Shown piece by piece: positions 22,526-33,345 of a stretch of DNA of 64,000 nt. The notes under the pieces were generated by a model. That model did not search any database. It had not been told where the DNA came from and was given only the letters and a program-made list of their open reading frames with translations. Positions within the stretch are counted from its first letter, which is position 1. Every line of letters starts with the position of its first letter. The translations under genes and the position numbers were made by a program. The stretch comes from Allantophomopsis cytisporea (lineage: Eukaryota; Ascomycota; Leotiomycetes; Phacidiales; Phacidiaceae): the NCBI GenBank assembly GCA_024752435.1, contig CP103037.1, positions 1,116,001 to 1,180,000 on the forward strand. Direction: 5' to 3'.

Positions 22526-24724
22526 ATGAAGATTTTGTTCATTTGCACAGCCCATAATTCTCTATCACAGAGATTGTTTCTCTCCTTGTCAGAGATTCAC
22601 ACCGTCAGCATCGAATATGCACTTTCAGACGAGGCCATGGTAACGGCAGTCAGACTTGCGGCACCTGATCTCATTATTTGCCCATTTCTGACCACTAAAG
22701 TTCCAAGTGAGATTTACGAAACTTACATGACACTCATAATTCATCCAGGACCACCAGGCGATGCTGGGCCAAGTGCGTTGGACTGGTTGTTGATTGGCGA
22801 TGATGGCAACACAGAAGATCCTGAAGTCCTCTTGAAAGAACTGGATGCAGGTTCGTGTGGGAAAGGACGTTCGTTTTGGGGCGTTTCCATCATTCAAGCT
22901 GTGGAAGATTTTGATGCTGGTCCTGTGTGGGCTTTTGATCAGTTTGCTATTGACATCGATAACCCCGCTGTCACAAAGTCTTCCCTATACCGTGACGAGG
23001 TTACAAACGCAGCTCTAAGAGCGACCGAAGTTGCTATTGGCAGACTTATGAGCGCAACTACCAAGTCAATATTTGAAATAAAGACGGCTCTGACTTACGA
23101 TACGTTTCTGATTGCTCAAACCAACAATATCAACAAAGGACAGAGACAAGAGAAAATAAGCGTAAAGCTCAACGCCGATCCAAAGTATGGCCTGTTCTGC
23201 TCAGGAGCTCATAAACCATTCCTTGGTGGGAATACTCATGCTCGTCCCCTCCTCAAGCCAGCTCAGCGTGATTTCGATTTCAGGAAGCACAGTGCCCAGC
23301 AGATTTCGAGACGTATTCGATGTAGTGACTCCCAACCAGGTACCCTGAGCAAACTCTTTGGGCCCAATCTCTACATATATGGGGGTATAATCGATGACTA
23401 CGGAAGTCATAACTTGCAAGCTCAAGTCCCTGGTACCATAATCGCAATTCGGAATGAAGCTGTTTGTCTCGCTACTTGCGATGGCCGCGGTATCTGGGTT
23501 ACCCATATTCGACGTCTGAAGAAGAAAACCGATATCGCACTCTGGCCTAAAGTCTCTGCTATCTCTGGGCTCTTGGAGATGAACATCCTCACCATAGAGC
23601 AAGTGCAGACTCTCAAGTCGGCCCTTCCATCTGGTTATTCTCTTTCTCCTCGTTCTACCTTTCAAGAGACCTGGATAGAATTTGTATCAAAGCCAACAGG
23701 AACAGTTGCTTATATGTATTTCGACTTTTACAACGGTGCCATGAGCACTTCTCAATGCTCGCATTTCGTGTCCGCACTTGACCATATCCTCTACAAATAC
23801 AGTACAGGCACTCCTGTAACAGCACTCGTGCTTATGGGCGGTTCGTATTTCAGCAATGGGATTGCTCTAAACGTTATAGAAGGAAGTTCAGACCCCGCTA
23901 AAGAATCCTGGCTGAACATCAACCGCATTGATGACATCGTGCAACGCCTACTACACGACTTCCCAACACGAAATATTCTCACCGTTGCAGGAATGCGTGG
24001 AAATGCAGCAGCCGGAGGTGTTGCCCTAGCAGCGTCCTGTGATATCGTACTAGCAGGTGAGAATATCGTCCTCAATCCCGCATACCGGGCAATTGGTCTA
24101 CATGGCTCCGAGTACCACTCGCTTTCCTACTTCGGCCGCTGTGGCGAGGCCGGTGCCAAGAAGATTCTACGAGACATGTTACCCATAAGTCCGACAAAGG
24201 CCAAGGATATTGGGCTAGTTGACACAGTACTCGCTGGTTCAGGTGACGTCTTGGATAGACAAATTCGTGCTCATGTCGAGGAGCTTCTTGCTACCTATCG
24301 TCGTATCTGCGTTCCTTGGAAGAAGAGGACCGATCTCTCTGCAGATGCACTGTCAAAGGCGCGAGCAAAGGAACTTCATGAGATGGCGTTAGATTTCTAC
24401 AGTGTCAGATCTGTGCGCTATCATTCCCGTCGATATGCTTTCGTGAGGAAGATCAAGCCTGTTCAGACGCCGCTTAGATTTGCTACCCATAGGAGACTAG
24501 ACGATATGTGTGTCGATGAGGAGGAGCGAGACGCCTTTGATGATCTTGATTATTTCTCAATACCCGAGAGCATTGCGGTGAAGGCTATGGAGGTTGAAGA
24601 GAAATCCAATGGTATTGTCATTGAAAATGTATCGAAGGAGGTGACCAAAATTGGATTAACGACGACTAATAAAAACGATGTCATCTTTTCTTGTTACTAT
24701 GCTCCAGTTGTTAATTCTGTCTGA
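22526..24724 (+). CDS. HypX/HoxX-like protein: formyltransferase fused to crotonase
   Basis: A single uninterrupted exon of 732 aa. The N-terminal half is a formyl-THF-dependent hydrolase/transferase fold: MKILFICTAHNSLSQRL, the conserved loop HPGPPGD at residues 73-79, then GPSALDW and DAGPVW at 130-135. A linker domain follows (about 205-380). The C-terminal half is an enoyl-CoA hydratase/isomerase (crotonase) domain, about 385-570: LMGGSYFSNGIALNVIE, GNAAAGGVALAASCD and LNPAYRAIGLHGSEYH. This two-domain order is that of bacterial HypX/HoxX, which converts formyl-THF through formyl-CoA to CO for the [NiFe]-hydrogenase active site. The family's C-terminal helix region (ELHEMALDFY, RRYAFVRK) is also present, followed by about 90 extra residues. 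The missing introns contrast with most neighbours. The fungal substrate and role are unknown. Confidence 0.92.
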   Translation: MKILFICTAHNSLSQRLFLSLSEIHTVSIEYALSDEAMVTAVRLAAPDLIICPFLTTKVPSEIYETYMTLIIHPGPPGDAGPSALDWLLIGDDGNTEDPEVLLKELDAGSCGKGRSFWGVSIIQAVEDFDAGPVWAFDQFAIDIDNPAVTKSSLYRDEVTNAALRATEVAIGRLMSATTKSIFEIKTALTYDTFLIAQTNNINKGQRQEKISVKLNADPKYGLFCSGAHKPFLGGNTHARPLLKPAQRDFDFRKHSAQQISRRIRCSDSQPGTLSKLFGPNLYIYGGIIDDYGSHNLQAQVPGTIIAIRNEAVCLATCDGRGIWVTHIRRLKKKTDIALWPKVSAISGLLEMNILTIEQVQTLKSALPSGYSLSPRSTFQETWIEFVSKPTGTVAYMYFDFYNGAMSTSQCSHFVSALDHILYKYSTGTPVTALVLMGGSYFSNGIALNVIEGSSDPAKESWLNINRIDDIVQRLLHDFPTRNILTVAGMRGNAAAGGVALAASCDIVLAGENIVLNPAYRAIGLHGSEYHSLSYFGRCGEAGAKKILRDMLPISPTKAKDIGLVDTVLAGSGDVLDRQIRAHVEELLATYRRICVPWKKRTDLSADALSKARAKELHEMALDFYSVRSVRYHSRRYAFVRKIKPVQTPLRFATHRRLDDMCVDEEERDAFDDLDYFSIPESIAVKAMEVEEKSNGIVIENVSKEVTKIGLTTTNKNDVIFSCYYAPVVNSV

Positions 24725-25258
24725 TACCTTTTTGAATTTAGCTTCTCATTCACGGCTTTTGGGTATTTGATAGCAGCGAATTTCTCTTTAGTGTAGCCTC
24801 TTCTGTCGCTGCTTTTATCGTAGGCGGTTATCGAGAAACTTAGCAGAACTATTGCGGTTGTGCTTCAACTTGGTCGTATGAGTTCAGAGACTTGGACATT
24901 TAGCTCCAAGCAATTGTTATTCAAGCTGCTCGAAGTCCGATTAAACAACAAAGAATATGAGTAAGTTGAACTTTGAACTTTGAACAAATCAATCGAATTT
25001 GATTGACAGACTGAGCTTTCTGAACCTGAAGAAGAGAAAATCGCTCAATTTATTATGATCCAGAGTTTTGATTACCTCTCAAAACTCTCACATTGAACTA
25101 ATGGGTATATTGCACTTAAACCAAGTTACTTCAACAAAAACCTGCGCAATGCCACATGTCCACCTCTCCACAGCCAGTACCCCAGAATATATATACACAT
25201 TATGTACAGAATACTCACACTATGAAACTCATAGATATATAAAACCCATTATAAAATC
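24725..25258. other. Convergent intergenic region
   Basis: 530 bases between the 3' ends of two convergent genes. AT-rich, and no gene recognised. Confidence 0.6.
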
Positions 25259-26869
25259 TTATTCAGCCTTCCATTCCGCCGAGATTTCCTCCCGCACAGT
25301 CTTGCACCATTTCCAAATGGCGGTCTCAAACCCTTTCCAGGCATCGTCCTCATTGCCAGATACGACACCCATAACATCAACCTTTAGGACGCATTCCCAA
25401 CGTAGCTCTGCCGCTTTGATCCAGTAACGCAGGTTATCGGCACAGCGGTATGGCTTCAAGGTGTCTGTATGAAACGTATGAATATGGCCAAAGCGTCTTT
25501 TTGATTGCCTAACAACGGCGTTGTGTAGCTTGACAAGTCTGAGACCATTTTGCATAGTCGCTAAAAACTCCGTGGGGAGTTCTGAGGCTTCTGACGAAGG
25601 AACATAGTCTGGCAGAGAATCTGCTTCAGGGTCCATTGATTTTAGGAATGCATATTCACGCTCAATCTCAGTACCCTGCCAGTTGTCGTGAAGCCAAGTA
25701 TAGGTCGCTCGCAACGCACGTTCCTCTTCGTCCAACTCCCTCTCCTTCGCTAGCATCTCTTCCACACTTGCTACCCAATTCTCCATTGTCTCTCGCTCTT
25801 CATTCTTCATGCCTCCAGTAAAAGTTCTCGTGGCCATGCGCTTTAACACTTCCATGACTGTGAGCAATTCGGCACGGATTTTGCGCTCAGATTTGATGGT
25901 CGTCAATCGCGCAGGATTATCATGTGCGGTATAGTATAATTTCGCAGCGCGGATTGCTAGAGTCATGATATCTAGGATATGCATGCCCTGCAGTTCATAC
26001 CACCCGTCCGGTGTGTTCAAGGCCTTCGAAGATGTCGATGGTTGTAACGTTATGGGTGTCGGTGGTGCCTGGCTTCCCTCTCTCCTGTGATTTCCAATGG
26101 GAGATTTGTTTGCTGTGGCAGCCTTTGCCTCTTCTAGAGCAGCCTTTGCATCGCCAACAGTCTTTTCAAGGTCATCCTTCAAGTCCTCCAAGTTCGGTGG
26201 TTTTGGGATAGGTTTTTCGCGATGTACATATGTACTGACGGTAGGCGGAAGCATATGTGGATGATCCGGATCATCGTCAGAATAGTATTCACCATCATCG
26301 ACTGGGCTCTCTGTCATGCCTTCGGCCATCAATTCCGGACTTCCACCCATGGACGAGTACGAAGAGTCCTTATCAGAGGCACCCGGTGTCAGAAAGGATG
26401 TGTCGAGGAGTGCAAAATCCATTGTCTCTCTGTTCCCGTCTTTGGCCTTCTTCTTGGCCATTTGTCCTCCCTTGCCGTCCAACAAACCGGTACGTGCAAA
26501 ATAGTATTGTAGATGCATGATGCTCCCTAAGCTCATTACACTATCCCGCGATTGCGCAGATGCAGCAAAATTTGTACCCTGTGGCCTAACATATCCTCGT
26601 CGTATCGGCTGTCCGGTCGACGTGGTAGACATCATAGACTGGCGATTGGTAAAGCTTGCAGTTGACAGGCGGTTTGCCCAGTTACCGGAAGAGGCTCGAT
26701 TCGGATTACTAGACATGACTGAAAGCTCCGAGAAATCCGAGGCTTCAGAGACAGAACGGGAAAGTTCCGGACATGCTCCAATTGCCGGTGTGGGAGACGT
26801 TGTAGGAGATACTGGTGGTGAGGGAGAGGACTGGCGAAAAGTTGGGTATTCTTGATCGCCGGTCGCCAT
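25259..26869 (-). CDS. Conserved-looking fungal protein of unknown function, 536 aa
   Basis: One exon. I chose the ATG at 26869 (MATGDQEYPT) because it has an A at -3. The frame continues upstream to a possible start at 26944, adding 25 residues. The first ~190 residues are disordered and Ser/Thr/Pro-rich. A helical middle (LEDLKDDLEKTVGDAKAALE) precedes a predicted globular, mainly helical C-terminus. That region contains WYELQGMHILDIMTLAIRAA, a basic block around KSERKIRAELLTVMEVLKRM, ATYTWLHDNWQG, and WIKAAELRWECVLKVDVMGV before WKGFETAIWKWCKTVREEI. No catalytic motif, signal peptide or transmembrane segment is visible. The domain organisation suggests a cytoplasmic scaffold or regulatory protein. 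I do not recognise a named family. Confidence 0.8.
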   Translation of the reverse strand: MATGDQEYPTFRQSSPSPPVSPTTSPTPAIGACPELSRSVSEASDFSELSVMSSNPNRASSGNWANRLSTASFTNRQSMMSTTSTGQPIRRGYVRPQGTNFAASAQSRDSVMSLGSIMHLQYYFARTGLLDGKGGQMAKKKAKDGNRETMDFALLDTSFLTPGASDKDSSYSSMGGSPELMAEGMTESPVDDGEYYSDDDPDHPHMLPPTVSTYVHREKPIPKPPNLEDLKDDLEKTVGDAKAALEEAKAATANKSPIGNHRREGSQAPPTPITLQPSTSSKALNTPDGWYELQGMHILDIMTLAIRAAKLYYTAHDNPARLTTIKSERKIRAELLTVMEVLKRMATRTFTGGMKNEERETMENWVASVEEMLAKERELDEEERALRATYTWLHDNWQGTEIEREYAFLKSMDPEADSLPDYVPSSEASELPTEFLATMQNGLRLVKLHNAVVRQSKRRFGHIHTFHTDTLKPYRCADNLRYWIKAAELRWECVLKVDVMGVVSGNEDDAWKGFETAIWKWCKTVREEISAEWKAE

Positions 26870-27547
26870 TTTCGCAGTAGATGTGGTGTGGGAGTTCGTT
26901 CTGTGACGATTCTCGACTAAATGTAGGAATTTCTCTGCTCTCACGCAAGTATCGTAGAAGATTCGTCAGAGAGAGGTAAGTGGGGTCTCGTTTCTTTTTT
27001 TGGAAGTCGAAAGTGATGATGATGCAGGAAGCAGAAGTCGTTTCTCTTTTTTGGATTTGTGTTCGTTGTAGCTCAGTTGGCTGGAAAGAACACGTATAAA
27101 AAAGTAGCTGATTTACAGCTTTTGCGAGACATGCAAATGTGATGAATTTCGGTTGCTGTGGAAAGTGGTGATGCCTCGTACTATGTACTCCGTAATAATG
27201 CTCGATAATCTCGGTGAAGGTCGTTGGGCTTGCTAGGGCCTTGCTCTCGGTATCAGGGGAGGGGCCGATGCAGTAGTGCTGGGGTATCTAGGTATGCCCC
27301 TGCACTACGTGCAACCTACGAGCCTTAGGTTGTTACAGTCAATGGTTTCTGGTAAGGTCCACCAACCCGTCATCTAGTCAAGTCTTCTGTGTACAAATTA
27401 GTGAATAACCGGTGCCAAAGTTCGACAGTGGGTCGCTTTGGGCGTCAGCTGAACTCTATAATAAATTGCACAAGTCGCGTGGGAACTTTATTAAGTCTGC
27501 ATTGGTTTCCGGAGCTTGAATTATTAAGAAGAGCAGGAAATTCTATG
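26870..27547. other. Intergenic region, nothing recognised
   Basis: About 680 bases between two minus-strand genes. It includes the leader of the 25259-26869 gene and its T/C-rich promoter near 26990-27060. Confidence 0.6.
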
Positions 27548-29829
27548 CTACAAGCACAGATCTTCAATCCTCAATAGACCAGTTCCAATCCCAGCAGCCG
27601 CCCATCCACCACACTCCAAGTTTGGGTTCCAGCCCACCGTTGTGACAGCAGTCTGCAGTTCATACACCGTTTGCGAAACAATCCCATAGTTGTTTCGGCC
27701 CTTTCCTTCCACGGCCGTCAACCCCGCTACCTTTTTGGGCTTCCCCTTTGACTTCGTTCTCGAACTCAGGGTAGTGTTGTCAAGTGGCTTTTGCTTCGTG
27801 TCATGTGTTATGTTGATGGATAGACCTTCTTGAATTCGCGCGAGAGAACTGTACTTTGGGGTCTCTAAGTCATCAGAGGTATCTGTCTCGGTTTGAGTGG
27901 CCTTTGGCCGCCATTCATGTATAAACCAAGTCTGCTGGAATGCCGGGAGTCGATGATGCCGTTGGTCGAAGAATCTCCTTATTGGATTTGTTGCCTCAAC
28001 TTCACCGCCAGCACCGCAAGCAAGCACAAATGGGTGGCAAGGGCTGCAAGCTACTTCCAAGATGGTTGAACGAGTCTGAAGTAAGGTGGTATTTGAAACG
28101 AATCGGCGAAGAGGGTGCATGCGGATGTTGTATAGATTGTCGTATGTAATGAACATTTGAAGAAAGTCATGCCAAGCAAGGACGTTATTTCCATAAGCCA
28201 TTCTTTGAGTAGATGTACTATGAAGGGTCGGGAGAGAGACGAGTTTAACAGAACCATCGATTGTGGTGCTCGCAAGTATATGTGGATGAGAGGGATATGC
28301 GGCTGCTATAGCAGTTATGTAGGTCTTTTGCATAGCATGTGCGAAGAGAAGTCTGCTGGATGAGATATCCCAGACTGCGAGCATGCCATTGGAGTGTCCA
28401 ACCGCGATTGTGGTACTAGACATCCAATCTACGCACGAGCACATCGTCCATGGAAGGTCTCCAGTAAACAAGGCATTCTCATACTTGACTGTTACTTGGT
28501 TAGCAGCCGCATACTTCTACCAGGATAAAACAATGTGGATTACAACTCACCGTATGTTGTGTCTGACATCTCATCTACACCGATATCGAGTACGCGGACC
28601 TTTCCATCGCCCCATACAGTTGCCATCAAGCCAAATTTGTGATTTGGGAGGTTACGTGTAACTGGACACCACTTCAGCTGCTTTAGCTCTCCCCAATCGG
28701 TGCAGATGACCTGCATAAGCTTTGGGGAAGTCCCCAGATCTAATCTTCCAATAGTTTCAAGTTCAGCTTTCGACGCTACCTCCCAAATCTGTACACTTGA
28801 AGGCCTTGGCTTTGCGACGTGAGCCGATGTCTCTTGTTGACCATCTAAGTCCCCAGGATAAACAGAAAGCGCCAATACCTGATTTCTCCCCGGTCGATTC
28901 GGCGCCCATCCTAGTGTTTGTATTCGTCCACCGGCATTGATCATCCAACCTTCCCTGACGCCCTTCTGTAGGGTTTCCACGTCCTCTTTCTGCCAGGCCT
29001 GATCAAAATTCATATGTTCTCCAAAGCCAAGAGAGTATATTTTTTGTTCGCTATGCGGCCCTAGCAAGAAGGCTATATCATCATCTGCTCGCGGAATGAA
29101 GCCTTCCGCTTGAGTGTCATTAAGGACTACCATGCGTTGACGTTTGTCTGGAAGTTCCATGCTATCATACCATTTCCAGGCCTGCTTTGCATCTCTAGCT
29201 CTCTGCATGTCTGAAAACCACGGCGTGTAAGCTACGCCAAGTGTTCCCTTATCATCAACCATTCTTTGAGGGAGCACAGGATCGGTTTCCCATCTCATCT
29301 GTACCCATACAACCTTTTCAAGGTCTGATTCAGAAGGACCATAGTAAGCTCTCAGAAAATCCTCTCTGCCACCATTTCTCAATTCAGTGGCTGGGATTTC
29401 CAAATGGCGATCAAGACGGCCAGTGTAAGGGATCACGGTCCTCTGATCCCCATCACCTGCTTTCATGTTCGCCAGTTTCCTTGTATAATCCCTCAAAGAG
29501 GAGCCAGTATGTCCTCCGGCATCAGCTTCCACACTCATCTCATCATCATCCTTATCGTCGGACTGCTCGGTGGGACTTTGGCCTCCAAAGTCATCACTCC
29601 CCAAATCCTCGAATACAGCATCCTCTATTGGCGTGTCATCATCGAATTCATCATCTGGGTCTGATCGTCGTTTCCGCGCTGGGGCATCGGATTCCTCTGT
29701 ATCAGAGAAGATATCTTTTAGAGGATCTAGAGCATCGAGAGCATATTTGGTAGGTTTCCTGCGACGTCGAGATTTTCTTGCCGCTGACGTCTGATCCCCT
29801 CCAGAGAATCTCGGCTGTGAAGCCATCAT
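27548..29829 (-). CDS. WD40-like protein, probable TFIIIC subunit Tfc6
   Basis: Exons 28551-29829 and 27548-28488 give 739 aa. The 62-nt intron (GTGAGT to CAG) splits a Val codon. The N-terminus is basic then acidic: KSRRRRKPTKYALDALDPL, DIFSDTEESDAP, DDDEMSVEAD. The body carries degenerate WD40-type repeats such as RIQTLGWAPNRPGRNQVLAL, KFGLMATVWGDGKVRVLDIG, STTIAVGHSNGMLAVWDISS and HILASTTIDGSVKLVSL. The basic/acidic N-terminus before a degenerate propeller fits fungal Tfc6/Sfc6, a subunit of the RNA polymerase III factor TFIIIC that sits in the tauB module. It is probably nuclear. The WD40 nature is clear; the Tfc6 name is a judgement from architecture and could be another propeller protein. 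Confidence 0.8.
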
Positions 29830-30565
29830 CTAGGAAGGTTGTCACCTTCTTGGAGGCTTGATGTAATAGACTTATTCGACAATATTATGTCACGTGAACT
29901 AGGATAACGAGCTGAATGTTGCGTATGTTATAGACATGCGTAGGAAAACGCAATTGATCTGCATGGTGTGTTAAAACATTTTTTTAGTCATGCTGGGGGA
30001 ACAAACTCACGGCATAAGTTGGAGTGTGTTGCAAATATGAGAAATAGAATTAATTTGTGGTATTTGCAAGGAGGCCTTTGCGGCCCGCCGCCAATTCGAA
30101 AACAAAAAAAAATAGACGAAGTGTGCCATCCTATATTAAAACAGATCGATTTTGAATAACTACTAGATTAAGCCTAAAACCAGTTCACATTAGAGCATCA
30201 TCACATCTATCTTTTTAACTTATCATCCTGCATATTCGGAGACTCAATACTGTCAAGTCAGCTATGAGACGGAGAGATTTATACATTGAAGTCGGCGTCG
30301 GAGGATTCACGCCGTGTATTCCAGAGCTAAGCATGTATTGTTGACATCATGAGTTTGCATGATGGATGCGGTGCAAATCACTTTACCATCCACGACTCTA
30401 AATCCGATTTTGCTATAGAATTAAATAAGCTGCCTTTCCCTCTCCCTAAGCACTATCTACTGACTCAAGAAAGAATCCTCGAACCAAAGTTTCGTTTATC
30501 AAAATCCACTATACTGTACTTTTTATCATTATCGTTATTGTGATATATTGATACCATCAGCGATC
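29830..30565. other. Divergent intergenic region
   Basis: About 735 bases between divergent genes, holding both promoters. No gene recognised. Confidence 0.6.
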
Positions 30566-31446
30566 ATGGGAATGACACACTCGACAGCCCGCTGGGTAGC
30601 TCCCCTTTCCTTCGCAGTTGACTTCGCAGCCCAGCAATACGGCATGTTATCTTCCCCAAACATGAAGGACATCCACGATGCGAATCTGTCCTTCTGGTCT
30701 CCGCAGCCATTTGCTATCGCCGGTTTCTTTTTCCCTCAGCAGATCTTCCAAGGTATATATTAACCACCTGCGCACTCTTTAAGATAAAAAAAAACTTTGA
30801 CAGATGATAATGATTGGTTTTACAGTGATCTGGCTTTATAGACTTTACAAGCTGGACCCCAAGAAAGGACCCGCCGAAAAGCGTGAGGTTGACACGATGG
30901 TTGATTTCGTGCCATACTACGCTGCAGGCAATTTATGTATAGCAACCTGGTATGCCCTCTCTTATAATCTCTCCCTTCTCCCTTTCTCCGTCCCATTCAG
31001 TCAAACTAACTTTCACTAGGATGATATTCTGGAACTCCTCCCAACTCAAGATATCCAACGTCTTTGTACTCATAAACTCCTTCACCCAACTCTACTACAT
31101 CTTCTTCCGCCTCCCCCCAATGAACACATCCTCGACATCCTCGATCCTGACACACGTCGTATCTAAGACTTTTGCGGGCATCGGCGTCCTCGATTTCCTG
31201 CACAATGGGTCGGTGGCCTATTTCAAGGATTACCCAGCTTCGGACGCCGTCAAGGCCATTACGGGCGCCGGGTTCATGGGACTGGCAAGCGTGAGCGATT
31301 GGATCTTTGGGGGATGTTTGGTTTATGATCTTGTCGGGTTGGCAGTTGGGCAAAGGCAGATTGGAGAGGTCGATTGGAGTAACTGGCTCGGAGGGTTCGC
31401 AGTTGCGACGGCGGGGATTGTGGGGTTAAGAAATTGGGTTAAGTAG
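30566..31446 (+). CDS. Small polytopic membrane protein of unknown function
   Basis: Three exons, 30566-30752, 30826-30949 and 31020-31446, give 245 aa to a TAG stop. The acceptor at 30825 (TTTTACAG) was preferred to the earlier GACAG because only it keeps phase and gives FQVIWLYRLYKLDPKK. Predicted membrane segments lie around FAIAGFFFPQQIFQVIWLY, VDFVPYYAAGNLCIATWMIF, VFVLINSFTQLYYIFFRL, SKTFAGIGVLDFLHNG, GAGFMGLASVSDWIFGGCLV and WLGGFAVATAGIVGL. The N-terminus has no cleavable signal but is hydrophobic. The family is not recognised. The same reading frame stays open for another 36 codons after the TAG, to a TGA at 31555-31557 (see findings). Confidence 0.85.
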
Positions 31447-31557
31447 ATGTCCCGGGATCGAGAGACAGTGAAAACTGCCGCTGATTGGTTCAGGCCACCA
31501 TATGTGAAGTTCGATCCGGGATATGAGGCTGCTAATGAGGATGAAATCATTGTTTGA
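31447..31557 (+). other. In-frame extension downstream of a TAG stop
   Basis: Directly after the TAG of the preceding gene, the same frame reads ATG and 35 more sense codons before TGA. The peptide begins MSRDRETVKTAADWF, contains RPPYVKFDPGYEA and ends NEDEIIV. It has protein-like composition: charged, with aromatic and Pro residues and no low complexity. It could be a readthrough extension, a nonsense mutation in a once longer gene, or chance. No intron of normal length removes the TAG in phase. Confidence 0.4.
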
Positions 31558-31721
31558 GCGAGCGGGAACGGGTTAGTGCAGCAGCTAGCGGAACTTGGAT
31601 ATCTTCTTTGTAAATTCTTATTACCGTGTATATCATATACTCATATCTAACTTTTAAACAATACCTTCTATATTCCATCTATATCCAGATCTGCCATGTA
31701 CGTCATTGTGTATGTCCAGAT

Positions 31722-33345
31722 CTAGTTCTTCTCGCTCTGCACCTCTTCAGTAAATCCATGCTCCTTCAAATAGGCCTCGAACTCTTCATCCTCCTTCCTG
31801 AGATCAAGGGTCATTCCCTCCGGCAGGAAGTAGTATATCGCACATCCAACAAGACCGACCGCACCGGCGAGGTAGAAGGTCGAGCTAGGGCCCGCACCCG
31901 CTCGCATAGGTGTGAAAGCTTGTGTTCCAATAGCCGCACCAGCTTTTCCAAAGCCAGCACTAATTCCATAGCCGATTCCTCGGACCGCGGTTGGATAGCT
32001 CTCCGCAGAGATCAGGCCGATCGTAGCTCCTGGTCCCATGTGTCCGAATGCCTGAAGCAGACCGTAGAGTACGACGAAGGCGGCAATGGAGTTCTCGGTG
32101 AGCTTGGTATAACAGCCCCCAATGACGAATCCAAGTACTACATATCCCATGAAGAATCCAAGAATACCGGTCCAGCGGCGACCAATGCGGTTGACAAGCC
32201 AAGCACCTAAGAAAACACCTGGGATTGGCATGAGTGCGAGATAAAATTGCCAAAGGGCAACGGTTCGCACCGCTTTGCCAGGTACAATGCTGTTAATGAT
32301 AACGGAGGACATGATCGAGTTTGGACTGTTATAATCTCAGTAGTGAAATGCATGGTTGGAGGGACAAGACATACAAGTTGATAAAGTCGTAAAGGAAGAA
32401 AGCGCTGCTTGTTCCCAAAAGACGGAGCCAATAACGGCGAACGACTAACATCCATGGAATATGTCTCTTCTTGAAGTTGCTCTTTTCGAATAATCTACCA
32501 TCCTGCATCTTGAGTCTGAACAAGACAACGAAGATAGGGAGAAAGATTGAGATCGCATATATAGCGTGGAAGGCGACCTTCAGATTGTTGTTTGACGCAA
32601 TCAGAGACATCAGATACACAAATGTGCAGACTGGACCCCCAGACGTGGCCATCAAAGTACTGATAAGCACCTGAATAGGTCCGCGGTGTCCAATAAACGA
32701 CTCTTCACTGCCTTCGAGCGCTGCTGCTGCGGATGTGGGGTATTCTCCTCCGACTCCAACTCCAGCGGTTCCTCGGGCGACTGTCATGAACCAGAACATG
32801 CCATGTACTGGGTGTACTTGGAACGCGAGAGTTGACATGAGTGATCCGATGATGACGAGCGCTGAGGTGAAGAGCATGCCGCTCTTTCGAGAAAATTTGT
32901 CTGCATAGTAGCCTAGAAGGACGATACCGATGACAGAACCTACGAGGAGGGCGTTTGAGATTCGAGTCTGAATGGCTGATGTGTAGACGCTCTTGCCTAT
33001 TAAGTGGTTAAAGATAACATTTGTGTTACTAGCCTATCAATTATCAGAAACTTTTCTACGGTTAATTGAAGTGTATCCTGTGGCTATCTTACGAGATTCT
33101 GTTGGTATCCGTCTGAGAAATTTGCCAATGCCTATAACTTTAGTTAGCAAGTGAGGAGCAATTGCTAGAACGGGCTGACGACTTACACATCCAACGATAG
33201 TCCAGATCGAACCCGATTTTCTAATCAGAAACTCTCTGCTATTATCAGACTCCAAGTCCTCGGACCCAGCAGCTGTAACAGCCTCTTTAGTCTCCTTCTT
33301 CTCAACGAAGCCTCCATCGGCCGTAGTTTCCATCACAGTACTCAT
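31722..33345 (-). CDS. MFS transporter of the GIT1/PHO84 type
   Basis: Exons 33187-33345, 33093-33131, 32375-33033 and 31722-32325 give 486 aa. Proton-coupled uptake of phosphate or glycerophosphodiesters is the expected role, at the plasma membrane. MFS features are visible. The family motif GVGVGGEYPTSAAAALE lies in helix 4. A DRxxRR-like loop appears as GYYADKFSRKSG, with the second-half loop VNRIGRR. HGFTEE lies near the end. The FSDGYQQN segment in helix 1, encoded by the 39-nt exon, is typical of the family. About 12 helices are predicted. The short cytosolic N-terminus (MSTVMETTADGGFVEKKETK) is acidic and has no signal. Substrate choice (glycerophosphoinositol or phosphate) cannot be settled from the sequence alone. 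Confidence 0.9.

Noticed and set aside
31505..31520. tRNA-like T-loop text GTTCGATCC
   Set aside because: No A box, acceptor stem or anticodon arm around it; it lies in the in-frame extension and pairs imperfectly with the upstream CCGGGATCG.
31626..32210. 194-codon plus-strand frame
   Set aside because: Antisense to the last exon of the MFS transporter; Arg/Ser-rich shadow frame.
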